Of a stretch of 64,000 nt of DNA, positions 18,924 to 28,021 are shown piece by piece. Numbering within the stretch: the first letter of the stretch is position 1; each line of letters starts with the position of its first letter. The position numbers were made by a program, and so were the translations under genes. Under the pieces are notes generated by a model, which did no database searches, was not told where the DNA came from, and saw only the letters and a program-made list of their open reading frames with translations. The DNA is taken from assembly GCF_004116405.1 (NCBI RefSeq), contig NZ_SDIC01000002.1:310001-374000 (forward strand), read 5' to 3'. This DNA is from Halegenticoccus tardaugens. Lineage in GTDB: Archaea > Halobacteriota > Halobacteria > Halobacteriales > Haloferacaceae.

Positions 18924-19469
18924 ATGTTCGGGATCAACGGGTTGCTGATGGATTCTTCAGCGCCTAACGAAGGTGATTTCGACGAAAAAGATCTTCAATT
19001 GCTCGAGCACGTCGAGGACGATTTCGATAAGAGTCTTGAGGAGTTGGCGGACGAGCTCGATCTCTCGAAGTCCGCCATCCACTATCGGCTCAAAAAGCAT
19101 CGTGAACGCGGCGTCATCAAGAGTGTAAACGCAACGCTCGATCCGCTCGCATTCGGGCTAAATATGATGGTGATCACGAACGTGTCGGTCACGCACGAGC
19201 GCGGCTACGCCGAGGAGATCGGCGAACGCCTCTCCGCAGTAAAGGGAGTCGAGCAGGTCTACTACACGATGGGCGATGTCGATTTCGTGGTGATCTCTCG
19301 GGTTCAGAACCGTACGCAGATGAACGATCTCATCGACGAGATCATAAGCATCGACGGGGTTAACGAGACGTCCTCACAGTTCGTCATGAACGAACTGAAA
19401 ACTGATCGAAAAGTAATCTCGAACATGTCCGAGCAAATGCGGGCCGGCATCGGCAGCCGCACCGACTAA
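18924..19469 (+). CDS. Lrp/AsnC family transcriptional regulator
   Basis: A 181-aa one-component regulator, probably acting on the adjacent catabolic genes. The N-terminal winged helix-turn-helix spans about residues 20-70 (DLQLLEHVEDDFDKSLEELA, then LSKSAIHYRLKKHRERGVIK). The C-terminal RAM ligand-binding domain follows (VTHERGYAEEIGERL, GVEQVYYTMGDVDFVVIS). Such regulators sense amino acids or their products. The start at 18924 carries a short extra N-terminus; an internal Met at MDSSAPNEGD is also possible. The upstream sequence contains TTCGAATAT, shared with the mmsA/aminotransferase control region. Confidence 0.9.
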   Translation: MFGINGLLMDSSAPNEGDFDEKDLQLLEHVEDDFDKSLEELADELDLSKSAIHYRLKKHRERGVIKSVNATLDPLAFGLNMMVITNVSVTHERGYAEEIGERLSAVKGVEQVYYTMGDVDFVVISRVQNRTQMNDLIDEIISIDGVNETSSQFVMNELKTDRKVISNMSEQMRAGIGSRTD

Positions 19470-19712
19470 CCGATCTTCTCTCCACTTTGTATTCGCGCTG
19501 TTTGAAGCAGGACTGCCCGCTCGTGAAAGTGGACAGTGAGGATTGGCGATATTCATCTGATTTCTTACTATTTCAGTAAATTTTAATAGAGAGTGAATAG
19601 CTAACGCATACCAGGATATGAGAACAAAATACATGTTGTCGACAGATACTCGAAATATATTCAAGATAGATTCCGATTTATCAGTACATATTTCATCAGA
19701 AGGGTGGTTGGG

Positions 19713-19883
19713 ATGAGTGTATTTGGACTCCCGCTCGGAACGTTTATCGCCCTTTTCTTCTGGATACCCTTCTGGTGGCTGATTGCGGGAATCAGTCTCT
19801 ATCGGATGAACAAACACGACCGGGAGAAACGGCGAGCGGCGACACGGGCTGCGCGCCGTCAATCGATCGTCCGGGAGGATTGA
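19713..19883 (+). CDS. Tiny membrane partner of the sodium:solute symporter
   Basis: A 56-aa ORF too short for most gene callers. It begins MSVFGLPLGTFIALFFWIPF, with one long hydrophobic helix rich in Trp and Phe, then the basic tail NKHDRE...RAATRAARR. The stop is two bases before the symporter start, so translation is coupled. Small DUF3311-like proteins are known next to SSS-family symporters, and this has that look, but I did not verify the family. A second symporter at 35128 has its own short partner at 34935. Confidence 0.7.
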   Translation: MSVFGLPLGTFIALFFWIPFWWLIAGISLYRMNKHDREKRRAATRAARRQSIVRED

Positions 19884-19885
19884 GC

Positions 19886-21484
19886 ATGGCGGATCTGCTA
19901 CTTATCACTCCGTTCGTTCTGTACCTTCTGGCGCTTCTTGGATTCGGATTCGTTGCCAATCGTCATCTGAATAGCCTGGACGATTTTCTCCTGGGTGGTC
20001 GGTCGATTGGAAGTGGTGTAACTGCCTTGACGTTACAAGCCACCTCGATGAGCGGATTTATGTTCATGGGTGGACCAGCGTTGGCGTTCAAACAGGGCGT
20101 CTGGGCGCTGTGGTACGCCGCCGGTGATTTCGGCGGCGGATTGGTAAATCTCGGCATCCTCGGCCGTGGACTTCGGCAAATCACCGAAGTTCTCGGTTCG
20201 CTCACTCCAATCGAATGGCTGGAGGATCGGTATCCTCACCCCAGCGTCAGAATCGTCGGGGCGATCATCGCGATCGTCTTTCTCTCTGCGTACGTGTTTG
20301 CCCAGTTCATCGCCGCCGGGAAAGCGATCGAAGCCATTAGTGGACTACCCTTCCTGTATGGATTATTGGTCGGCGCCGGGATTATCGTCCTTTATACGTT
20401 TCTCGGCGGCTACCTGGCCGTCGCTTGGACCGATGCGTTCCAAGCTATCGTGATGGCAGTCGGCATCAATCTCATACTCATTTCAGGACTACTGTCCGTT
20501 GGCGGCGTCTCCCCCCTTTTCGAGCGAATCGCTGCGAAAGATCCCACCTATCTCTCTATTTGGGGGAAAGGATTGGAACACGCCGGCGAGTTCGGCGTCG
20601 TTGCCGGAGCGGTCCTTATTTACGCGATCGGCTATATGGGTCTCCCTCACGCGGTCGTTCGGCATCTCAGCATGAAGGATGCTGACACGACAAAAAAGGC
20701 GACGATTTGGAACGTATTTTATAACACTTTTTTCGTCTACCAGCCCTATCTGCTCGGGCTTCTCGCAATCGTCCTTCTCCCGAACCTTAGCGATCCGGAG
20801 ATGGCGATTCCGACGCTGGCGTTTCGGCTTCTCCCGACCGTGGTTGCGGCGATCGTTCTCGCTGCACTCATGGCTGCGGTGATGAGCACGGCCGATTCGC
20901 TCCTTATCATGGCGGGATCGATCCTGTCACGCGATGTCGTCCAGCGGTTCAGTCGACGAAAGTTCGCTGACCGGCAAATGTTACTGTGGTCGCGTGCGCT
21001 CGTCCTCGTGATCGGGATCGTCGGGATTATCGTTGCCGCCGTTCAGCCGCCAGGAATCTTCGAACTCGTCATCTTCGCATTTGGCGGCCTCGGGACGGCA
21101 TTTTTAGTTCCTAATGTCGCTGGAGTCTATTGGGATCGTGCGAATTGGCCGGGTGCCCTCGCGGCGATGATCGGTGGCGCAGGGACGAACATCGTCTGGA
21201 CGGCGTGGAATCTCGAGGAGATAACCGCAGTCCATCCGTTCTTCGCTGGACTCGTCATCTCCTTCCTGTCGCTTATCGTTGTCACGCTGCTCACCGAGCC
21301 GCCGGACAAAGAGGTTATCGCGGAGATTCAACTCGCGCGTGATGCGATCGGAGCGCCAACCGGTACAGCGCAAAAGTCATCACCGTCGCTCGCACCGGAA
21401 GCGACGGCACTTGCGAGACACGTGGAACAGATGCCGAATTCCGCGTCGGTGACCTCGCGCGGACGCCACTCAACCGCCGACTGA
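19886..21484 (+). CDS. Sodium:solute symporter (SSS family)
   Basis: A 532-aa multi-helix transporter with the SSS pattern: RHLNSLDDFLLGGRSIG after the first helix, then ATSMSGFMFMGGPALAF (sodium-site helix), GGYLAVAWTDAFQAIVMAVG (SSS signature) and LMAAVMSTADSLLIMAGSI. Start MADLLLITPFVLY lies two bases after the small partner gene; an upstream in-frame start at 19775 would run through that gene. It imports an organic solute, probably an amino acid or related acid given the surrounding enzymes. It is followed after 10 bp by an unknown gene likely in the same operon. Confidence 0.9.
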   Translation: MADLLLITPFVLYLLALLGFGFVANRHLNSLDDFLLGGRSIGSGVTALTLQATSMSGFMFMGGPALAFKQGVWALWYAAGDFGGGLVNLGILGRGLRQITEVLGSLTPIEWLEDRYPHPSVRIVGAIIAIVFLSAYVFAQFIAAGKAIEAISGLPFLYGLLVGAGIIVLYTFLGGYLAVAWTDAFQAIVMAVGINLILISGLLSVGGVSPLFERIAAKDPTYLSIWGKGLEHAGEFGVVAGAVLIYAIGYMGLPHAVVRHLSMKDADTTKKATIWNVFYNTFFVYQPYLLGLLAIVLLPNLSDPEMAIPTLAFRLLPTVVAAIVLAALMAAVMSTADSLLIMAGSILSRDVVQRFSRRKFADRQMLLWSRALVLVIGIVGIIVAAVQPPGIFELVIFAFGGLGTAFLVPNVAGVYWDRANWPGALAAMIGGAGTNIVWTAWNLEEITAVHPFFAGLVISFLSLIVVTLLTEPPDKEVIAEIQLARDAIGAPTGTAQKSSPSLAPEATALARHVEQMPNSASVTSRGRHSTAD

Positions 21485-21494
21485 GGGGACGCTC

Positions 21495-22019
21495 ATGGAG
21501 ACAATCGAATCATTTCCTCTGCGCGTCACCGCGGATGATGCCGTTCAAATTCTCACCGAGTCCGATACGGACATGGCCGCTGCGGCTCCGCACGCGTTAC
21601 TGTATTACCCGTACGGGATCTTCGAGTTTGAGGTGCAAGCGGATGCGCTTCTCAACTCGTTTCGTGAAACGGTCGTCTGCGCGGTGGATCTGATCAATGA
21701 AAAGGAGTTACTTGTCGACGAGCAGCCGACACCGAACCGGCGTTCCGTTCCACCTCGGAACGTACTCTCAACCTCACATTCGGTTGTGGATGTAGAAAGC
21801 GCTGCGCGGACGTATCTCTTCGAAATCACACAGCAACGTCTTAAACTCATTCGAACGCCGACGTTGGAAGTGCGATCACGGACGCTATTGTATCGGCCAT
21901 TCCACGTTCTCGAATGCACGACTACCGCCGGTGACGAATATGATTACGTCGTCGACGGCGTTAGCGGTGAATTTCATCGCATCTATATAAATACGAAAGG
22001 TACTCCAACTACCTCCTAA
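21495..22019 (+). CDS. Unknown protein encoded downstream of the symporter
   Basis: A 174-aa soluble acidic protein with no recognised domain. It seems to contain two related halves: ALLYYPYGIFEFEVQADAL followed by VVCAVDLINEKELLV, and TLLYRPFHVLECTTTAGDE followed by YVVDGVSGEFHRI. The repeated pattern is L-L-Y-x-P-Y/F-x-x-x-E then V-D near the end. It starts 10 bp after the symporter stop, so it is probably translated from the same message and may modulate or complement transport. The function is unknown. Confidence 0.65.
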   Translation: METIESFPLRVTADDAVQILTESDTDMAAAAPHALLYYPYGIFEFEVQADALLNSFRETVVCAVDLINEKELLVDEQPTPNRRSVPPRNVLSTSHSVVDVESAARTYLFEITQQRLKLIRTPTLEVRSRTLLYRPFHVLECTTTAGDEYDYVVDGVSGEFHRIYINTKGTPTTS

Positions 22020-22028
22020 GATTCTACC

Positions 22029-23348
22029 TCACCCAAAGACCACCTCGATCGCTTCGTCGAGAGCGGCCAACGCCTCGTCGATGTCCCGTCGGGTCGCTAC
22101 CAGCGGGGGGGCGATGATGATCTGGAACAACGGACGGCCGCCGCCGAAGAGCGCGCCCCGGTCCCGAGCGGCTTTCAGAACGTCCGAGACCGGATTGGCG
22201 TCCTGATCGACGCGTGGATCGTGGAACGGCTCGCCCGTCTCGGGGTGAGCGAATTCGATCCCCCAGAGGAATCCTCGACCGCGGACGTCGCTCACGACGT
22301 CGTACGTCGCCGCAAGTTCCCCCAGCCCGTCTCGGAGCGCGGGCTCCAGGTCGCGAACGTTCTCGATGGGGCCCTCGGCGTACGCTTCGAGGGCGGCGAT
22401 CCCGGCCGCGCACGCGATCGGGTGACCGCCGAACGTCTGTCCGAGATCGAAGCCCTCCTCGCGGACGAACGCCGCCAGATCCGGGCGTACCATGACGCCC
22501 GCCAACGGAACGTACGCACCGGTAATCCCTTTCGCGAAGGTGAGCATGTCGGGGTCGATCGTCTCCGTTTCGATTCCGAACCAGGCTCCGCATCGCCCGA
22601 AGCCGGTGATGACCTCATCCGCGATCAACATGATGTCGTACTCGTCGCAGAGGTCCCGGACGTGCGCGAAATACCCCGGTGGAGCGGGGAACGCGCCACT
22701 ACTCCCGGCCACGGGTTCGACGAGCACGGCGCCGACCGAATTCGGCCCCTCGTTCCGGATGACGAACTCGAGATGCTCGCCCGCCCGACGAGCGAGCGTC
22801 TCGGGGCTGTCAGTGTCGAAGGCGCGTGGGAGCGGTGGCAGGAACTTCGCGGCACCGGTGGTCGATGCGTGGCGTTCGACCGTGGCGCGCGTCGCCGGAT
22901 CGCCCGTGAGACTTCCCGCGCCGTATGTTCCACCGTGGTACGAGCGCCAGCGTGTGAGCACTGTGGAGGCGTCTTTGTACTCGCGGGCGAGCTGGACAGC
23001 CACCTCGTTGGCTTCGCTCCCCGAGACCGAAAAGAACGTGTGGGAGAGATCGCCGGGCGCGATTTCGGCGAGGCGGGTCGCTAACTGTTCGCGCGGCGGG
23101 GAGCGTTTCGCAGAGGAGACGTAGGGAATTCGTTCGGCTTGGTCGGTCATCGCCCGGATGACAGAATCTTCGTCGTGCCCGAGGTTCGTACAGTACAGCT
23201 GTGAGCTGAAGTCGAGGTACTCGGTGCCTTCCTCGTCCCAGACGCGTACTCCCTCTCCGTTCGTGAGCGTCAGGACGTCACCGCTCGGATCGTACCAGTG
23301 GGGGATGTTTGCCGCGTCGACTCGTCGAGGCCCGTCCTGAGATGGCAT
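22029..23348 (-). CDS. Class-III aminotransferase (second copy)
   Basis: A 439-aa PLP transaminase from the start MPSQDGPRRVDAANIP; an upstream ATG at 23393 would add 15 hydrophobic residues and is less likely. The Schiff-base lysine is Lys273 in LTFAKGITGAYVPLAG and the PLP aspartate is in LIADEVITGFGRCGAWFG. TRWRSYHGGTYGAGS and FFSVSGSEANEVAV are the other active-site blocks. Motif spacing parallels the copy at 17426, indicating paralogy. It is convergent with the symporter operon and downstream of a truncated carbamoyl hydrolase on the same strand. Confidence 0.9.
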   Translation of the reverse strand: MPSQDGPRRVDAANIPHWYDPSGDVLTLTNGEGVRVWDEEGTEYLDFSSQLYCTNLGHDEDSVIRAMTDQAERIPYVSSAKRSPPREQLATRLAEIAPGDLSHTFFSVSGSEANEVAVQLAREYKDASTVLTRWRSYHGGTYGAGSLTGDPATRATVERHASTTGAAKFLPPLPRAFDTDSPETLARRAGEHLEFVIRNEGPNSVGAVLVEPVAGSSGAFPAPPGYFAHVRDLCDEYDIMLIADEVITGFGRCGAWFGIETETIDPDMLTFAKGITGAYVPLAGVMVRPDLAAFVREEGFDLGQTFGGHPIACAAGIAALEAYAEGPIENVRDLEPALRDGLGELAATYDVVSDVRGRGFLWGIEFAHPETGEPFHDPRVDQDANPVSDVLKAARDRGALFGGGRPLFQIIIAPPLVATRRDIDEALAALDEAIEVVFG

Positions 23349-23495
23349 GTGACTGTGATTCCTCTCCCAAAATATAAAGATTCGTTTGAACACCGTTCAA
23401 GATATACAATCATTTGCGGACGTTGAGCTAACACCTCTGAAGTTCGCTTTTCGGCGGAAATCCGGTTTGACGTGGGACAGAGCGGCGGTATTGGT

Positions 23496-24456
<961 letters not shown>

Positions 24457-24516
24457 AATCCGTTGTCTGGTGCGTCGGAGCAGAGGCGTTGTATTTGGAA
24501 CATGTCAAGTCGATGG

Positions 24517-24660
24517 TTAAGTACTTACGTTCGTCTCCGCCACCCCAGGACTCATATCGCTTGCGACCGCAGTCATCTTCGCCATACCCCGACCAAGGTA
24601 GCGAACCTCGTATCCACGCACACGGAGTGTCACGCTCCCGCTACCCGGACGAACGAGACT
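24517..24660 (-). pseudogene. Unrecognised short coding remnant between two element ends
   Basis: Between the relic ending at 24456 and the element starting at 24661 lies a minus-strand frame ending GYEVRYLGRGMAKMTAVASD...NVST. It has regular-looking amino-acid composition but enters the mobile element upstream without a proper start. I do not recognise it; it may be the 3' end of a gene cut by the element at 24661. Confidence 0.25.
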
Positions 24661-25076
24661 GTTGACATCCTCCCCACCCTGAAGGGCGAGGATTCCCACG
24701 AGCGAAGGCCCGCTGAGTTGGGATGTTTAAGGTTCGCACACCGACGAGGTGCTGGCCATGCCAAGTGGCCGTTACTCCTATCCTCGAATCGGACGCTCCC
24801 ACCGTTTCCGGCAGGGTACGAACGATTGTCGGCAGATTCGGAGGTACTTGGTTGTTTAGCGTCGGTACCCAACCTATCCCGAAGGGGTACCTTCGAGCAT
24901 CGGTCGGGAAGTCCGATTTTGTCCGATTGTCCCGGTATGGGCGCGGACAGGCCGCGTCGGATAGGTATAGGACCGCACGGAGAGCACCTAAGACTATGCC
25001 ACACACTGAAAGTAGACGATGACGGCGATTCATCCCCGCCCTTAAGGGCGAGGCTTTCTCGCCTGCAATTACGTAA
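24661..25076 (-). mobile_element. Miniature IS200/IS605-like element (family B, copy 1)
   Basis: A 416-bp element alignable end to end with 61537-61948. Shared blocks include TTCGCACACCGACGAGGTGC, CCGATTGTCCCGGTATGGGC, CGCGTCGGATAGGTATAG and ACGATGACGGCGATTCATCC. Read on the minus strand it begins directly after TTAC, then GTAATTGCAGGCGAGAAAGC and a CTCGCCC/GGGCG hairpin. It ends with a hairpin and AGGATGTCAAC. It has no transposase. A frame of ~150 codons runs through both copies on the minus strand, but I regard it as incidental. Confidence 0.75.
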
Positions 25077-25079
25077 CCG

Positions 25080-26411
25080 ATGACCGCTAACGCCCACATC
25101 CGCAACCGCTTGTCCGACCTTCGTCGTGAGTTTCACCGATATCCCGAGCCGGCGTGGCGGGAGTTCTACACCACTTGCCGACTCGCCGAGGAGATTGAAC
25201 GCATTGGCGTCGACCAGCTCTACCTTGGCCGCACGGCGATGAATCCCGACGAGCGGCTGGCCGTGCCGGATTCCGCCCAGATCGCTGCGTGGCGCGATCG
25301 AGCCCGCGCGAACGGTGCCAGCCACGATCTGCTCGAACGCCTTACTGATTGTACCGGCGCCGTCGCGGTGCTCAACCGTGGTGACGGGCCAACCGTCGCC
25401 CTCCGCGTCGACATCGACGGTCTCCTGCGGGAGGAATCGACCGACGTGACGCACCGGCCTGCGTCCGAAGGATTTCGGTCCCGCCACGGTGGCGTGATGC
25501 ACGCATGCGGTCACGACGCTCACATGGCCATCGGCCTCGGCGTGCTCGAAGCCGTAACCCAGAGCGACTTCTCCGGGACGTTCACGGTCTTCTTCCAGCC
25601 GGCGGAGGAGAAAGCCGGAGGCGGTCGACCGATGGCGAAAAGCGAACACATCGAGGATGTCGACTATCTCTTCGTGGTCCATGTCGGTCTCGATCACCCG
25701 ACCGGCGAGGTGGTCGCGGGGATGATCGAACCGCTGGCGGTCAGCAACCTAATCGCGACATTCCGAGAGGAGTCGGTCCACGCCGGTCGTGCGCCGAACG
25801 AAGTCCGGAATGCGATCCAAGCCCTCGGCACCGCGGTCCAGAGCGTCTACTCCATCCCGCGACACGCCGATGGGACGTCCAGGGTCAACATAGGGCGGGT
25901 CGAGGGGGGAACGACGCCGAATGCGCTGGGGGAACCAATCGAAGTGAAAGCCGAGGTTCGCGGCGAGACGACGGAGTTGATGGGGTACGCGAAAGGAGAG
26001 TTCGAGAACGCCGTCGCTGCCGCCGCCGACATGCATGGGTGCGATGCCGACGTGACTATTGAAGGGCAAGCACCGCGCGCCGACAGCGATCCCGAGTTGG
26101 CCGCCCTGGTTAGCGCGGCTGCGCGAGGCCATCCGGCCGTCAACCGTGTCGTCGACGAAACGCGGTTCGGCGCGAGTGAGGATGCGACCTATCTAATGCG
26201 CGAAGTTCAGGCGCATGGCGGTCTGGCGACATACGCCATCGTCGGCACGGATCATCCGACCGGCCACCACACGGCCACGTTCGACGTCGACGAGGCGTCG
26301 CTCCCGATCGCGGTCGACGTACTGACCGAGGCGGTGCTCTCGGCGGTTTCTCGCGACGTGCTCGGCCGCGACGATGTTCACGCGCGGTCGTCTGCCGTCG
26401 ATCTCGAGTGA
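25080..26411 (+). CDS. M20D amidohydrolase, AbgA (aminobenzoyl-glutamate hydrolase subunit A)-like
   Basis: A 443-aa metal-dependent amidohydrolase. LRREFHRYPEPAWREFYTTC opens the M20D domain. The family-specific insertion GRTAMNPDERLAVPDS followed by an alpha-helical segment and DCTGAVAVL is the pattern of AbgA rather than hippurate hydrolases. Metal ligands are MHACGHDAHMAIG and PAEEKAGGG, and further ligands lie in VVHVGLDHPTGE and TDHPTGHHT. Known relatives cleave aminobenzoyl-glutamate or similar N-acyl glutamates. The ATG is three bases beyond the end of the mobile element (TTAC in reverse at 25073-25076), so its native promoter may have been replaced. Confidence 0.88.
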   Translation: MTANAHIRNRLSDLRREFHRYPEPAWREFYTTCRLAEEIERIGVDQLYLGRTAMNPDERLAVPDSAQIAAWRDRARANGASHDLLERLTDCTGAVAVLNRGDGPTVALRVDIDGLLREESTDVTHRPASEGFRSRHGGVMHACGHDAHMAIGLGVLEAVTQSDFSGTFTVFFQPAEEKAGGGRPMAKSEHIEDVDYLFVVHVGLDHPTGEVVAGMIEPLAVSNLIATFREESVHAGRAPNEVRNAIQALGTAVQSVYSIPRHADGTSRVNIGRVEGGTTPNALGEPIEVKAEVRGETTELMGYAKGEFENAVAAAADMHGCDADVTIEGQAPRADSDPELAALVSAAARGHPAVNRVVDETRFGASEDATYLMREVQAHGGLATYAIVGTDHPTGHHTATFDVDEASLPIAVDVLTEAVLSAVSRDVLGRDDVHARSSAVDLE

Positions 26412-26541
26412 AATGGCCCTCTCAGACTCTTCGTTCGAGTCCCCACGACGCGCCGTTCGTTCGTCGGCGACGATGTCGCTCCGATGGCGTCGTCGCGCGC
26501 CGCGCCCGCTCGAATTCGGACGATCGCCCCACCGGACGGAG

Positions 26542-27564
26542 TTATCGGTTGGCGAGTATCTCTCGGAGCTTCTCCGCTGAGAGGTTACTCCCCGAAATCG
26601 GCAGTACGACGGTCTTCCCGGCGAGCGTATCGCCCAGTTGGAGCGCCGCGGCGACGCTGGTTGCGGCGGCCCCTTCGGCTAACACTGAATCGTCGACGAG
26701 GAGTTGGCGGATCGCAGCCCGAAGATCGTCGTCTTCGACGAGCACCATCTCGGTCAGGTGCTCTCGCATGATCCCGAGCGGCAGCGCGAACGGCGTTCGC
26801 GTTTTGATTCCCTCGGCGAACGTGTCGGCGCGGTCTTGGAGTTCGATGATCCCTTCGCTCCACGCCCGGTAAACCGCATCCGCCCCCGCCGCCTGAACGC
26901 CGACGACGTCGGCCCCGAGGAGCTTGCTGACGGTGAGCGCGTACGCTGCGGCACTGCTCCCGCCTCCGACGGGATTTATCACGACATCCACGTCGGGACA
27001 GTCCTCCATCACTTCCAGACCGGCGCTCGCGCGCCCGGCGATCAGGTGCGGTTCGTTTCCGCCATGGACGTATCGGTATCCTTTCTCGGCCGCCTCCCGC
27101 TCGGCGTGCTCACGGGCCTCGTCGACGTCCTGGCCATGCCGGACGACGGTCGCCCCAAGTCGTTTCATTCCATCGATCTTGGTCGGGTTCTCCAACGTTT
27201 CGGGGACGACGACGACGGCCGAAACATCGAACTCGCGGGCGGCGGTCGCCATCCCCTGGCCGTGATTCCCCATACTGGACGTGATGAGCCCCCTCTCGCG
27301 GAACTCCCGATTGAGGTTCGCGACGAGATTGTAAAATCCGCGAATTTTGAACGAACCCGTTGGCAGCACGTCCTCACGCTTGAGGTAGACGTCGGCGTCG
27401 AGATCCGCCGAGAGACTCTCGCTACGCACCAACGGGGTTCGCGGAAGATACCGTCGAACGATTCTCTGCGCCTCGTAGATCTCTCGGGTTGTTGGCGGGG
27501 TCAAACTGTGATAGGAGAAAATCGTCGTTTCGTCGGGAGATTCGACCGGTTCGTACGGCGACAT
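26542..27564 (-). CDS. Threonine dehydratase / serine-threonine ammonia-lyase family PLP enzyme
   Basis: Fold-type II PLP enzyme of 340 aa that deaminates threonine, serine or a related amino acid to a 2-oxo acid. The start MSPYEPVESPDETTIF was chosen; an upstream ATG at 27711 adds 49 residues unlike the family. Active-site features are the Schiff-base lysine in LPTGSFKIRG, SSMGNHGQGMATAA (substrate loop), and the glycine-rich phosphate cup NPVGGGSSAAAY. The C-terminal ACT domain of biosynthetic IlvA is absent, so this is the catabolic form. RidA in the same region would detoxify its 2-aminoacrylate/2-aminocrotonate product. Confidence 0.88.
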   Translation of the reverse strand: MSPYEPVESPDETTIFSYHSLTPPTTREIYEAQRIVRRYLPRTPLVRSESLSADLDADVYLKREDVLPTGSFKIRGFYNLVANLNREFRERGLITSSMGNHGQGMATAAREFDVSAVVVVPETLENPTKIDGMKRLGATVVRHGQDVDEAREHAEREAAEKGYRYVHGGNEPHLIAGRASAGLEVMEDCPDVDVVINPVGGGSSAAAYALTVSKLLGADVVGVQAAGADAVYRAWSEGIIELQDRADTFAEGIKTRTPFALPLGIMREHLTEMVLVEDDDLRAAIRQLLVDDSVLAEGAAATSVAAALQLGDTLAGKTVVLPISGSNLSAEKLREILANR

Positions 27565-28021
27565 TGGTGACCGTATGCGCGCGGGTGTGTTAAGTTCCCA
27601 CGGTGGGACCCTATCTCCCACCCGTTGGCTGAACTCTTGACCCCACGACGAAGGCATCCGTACAACCTCTGCTCGATCATAACGACAGATGCACGGTTTC
27701 GTAATTACCAAGGCCCTGTTTTTCCGAGATCGGCGACCAAATCGTCAGGCGGTGTGCCAGGGGGTGCAGATTACCCCCTGGCGCCGAAGAAAAAGCCGTG
27801 TCCTCGTCGAATTCCCGCGCGGTGGCGAGAGTCGACTCTCAGACGAGTGCGTAGCCGACGCGGATGAAGCGCGTGACAGTACGGAACCGAACTACGACAA
27901 GTACGTTTCGGCGGGACTCCCTTCGCCCACTTATTTATTCAACATTACGTTACTATCTAAAATCATGACAATATCGTTTAGATAACTGTTTATATAATAA
28001 GAATAATACTAGAAATGTATC
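27565..28021. promoter_or_regulatory. Control region upstream of the PhoX-like gene
   Basis: The 457-bp gap has no gene I can support. Its last 80 bp are AT-rich and contain an inverted repeat with perfect 8-bp arms TATCTAAA (27954-27961) and TTTAGATA (27977-27984), immediately before the TATA box TTTATATAATAA (about 27990-28001). That TATA box places transcription start at the ATG (28022), a leaderless promoter. The inverted repeat just upstream of TATA is a plausible operator or activator site. Confidence 0.5.

Noticed and set aside
24641..25105. A 150-codon minus-strand frame present in both miniature elements
   Set aside because: The similar frame in two homologous elements follows from DNA similarity; it lacks a common start and has no protein-like features or family match.
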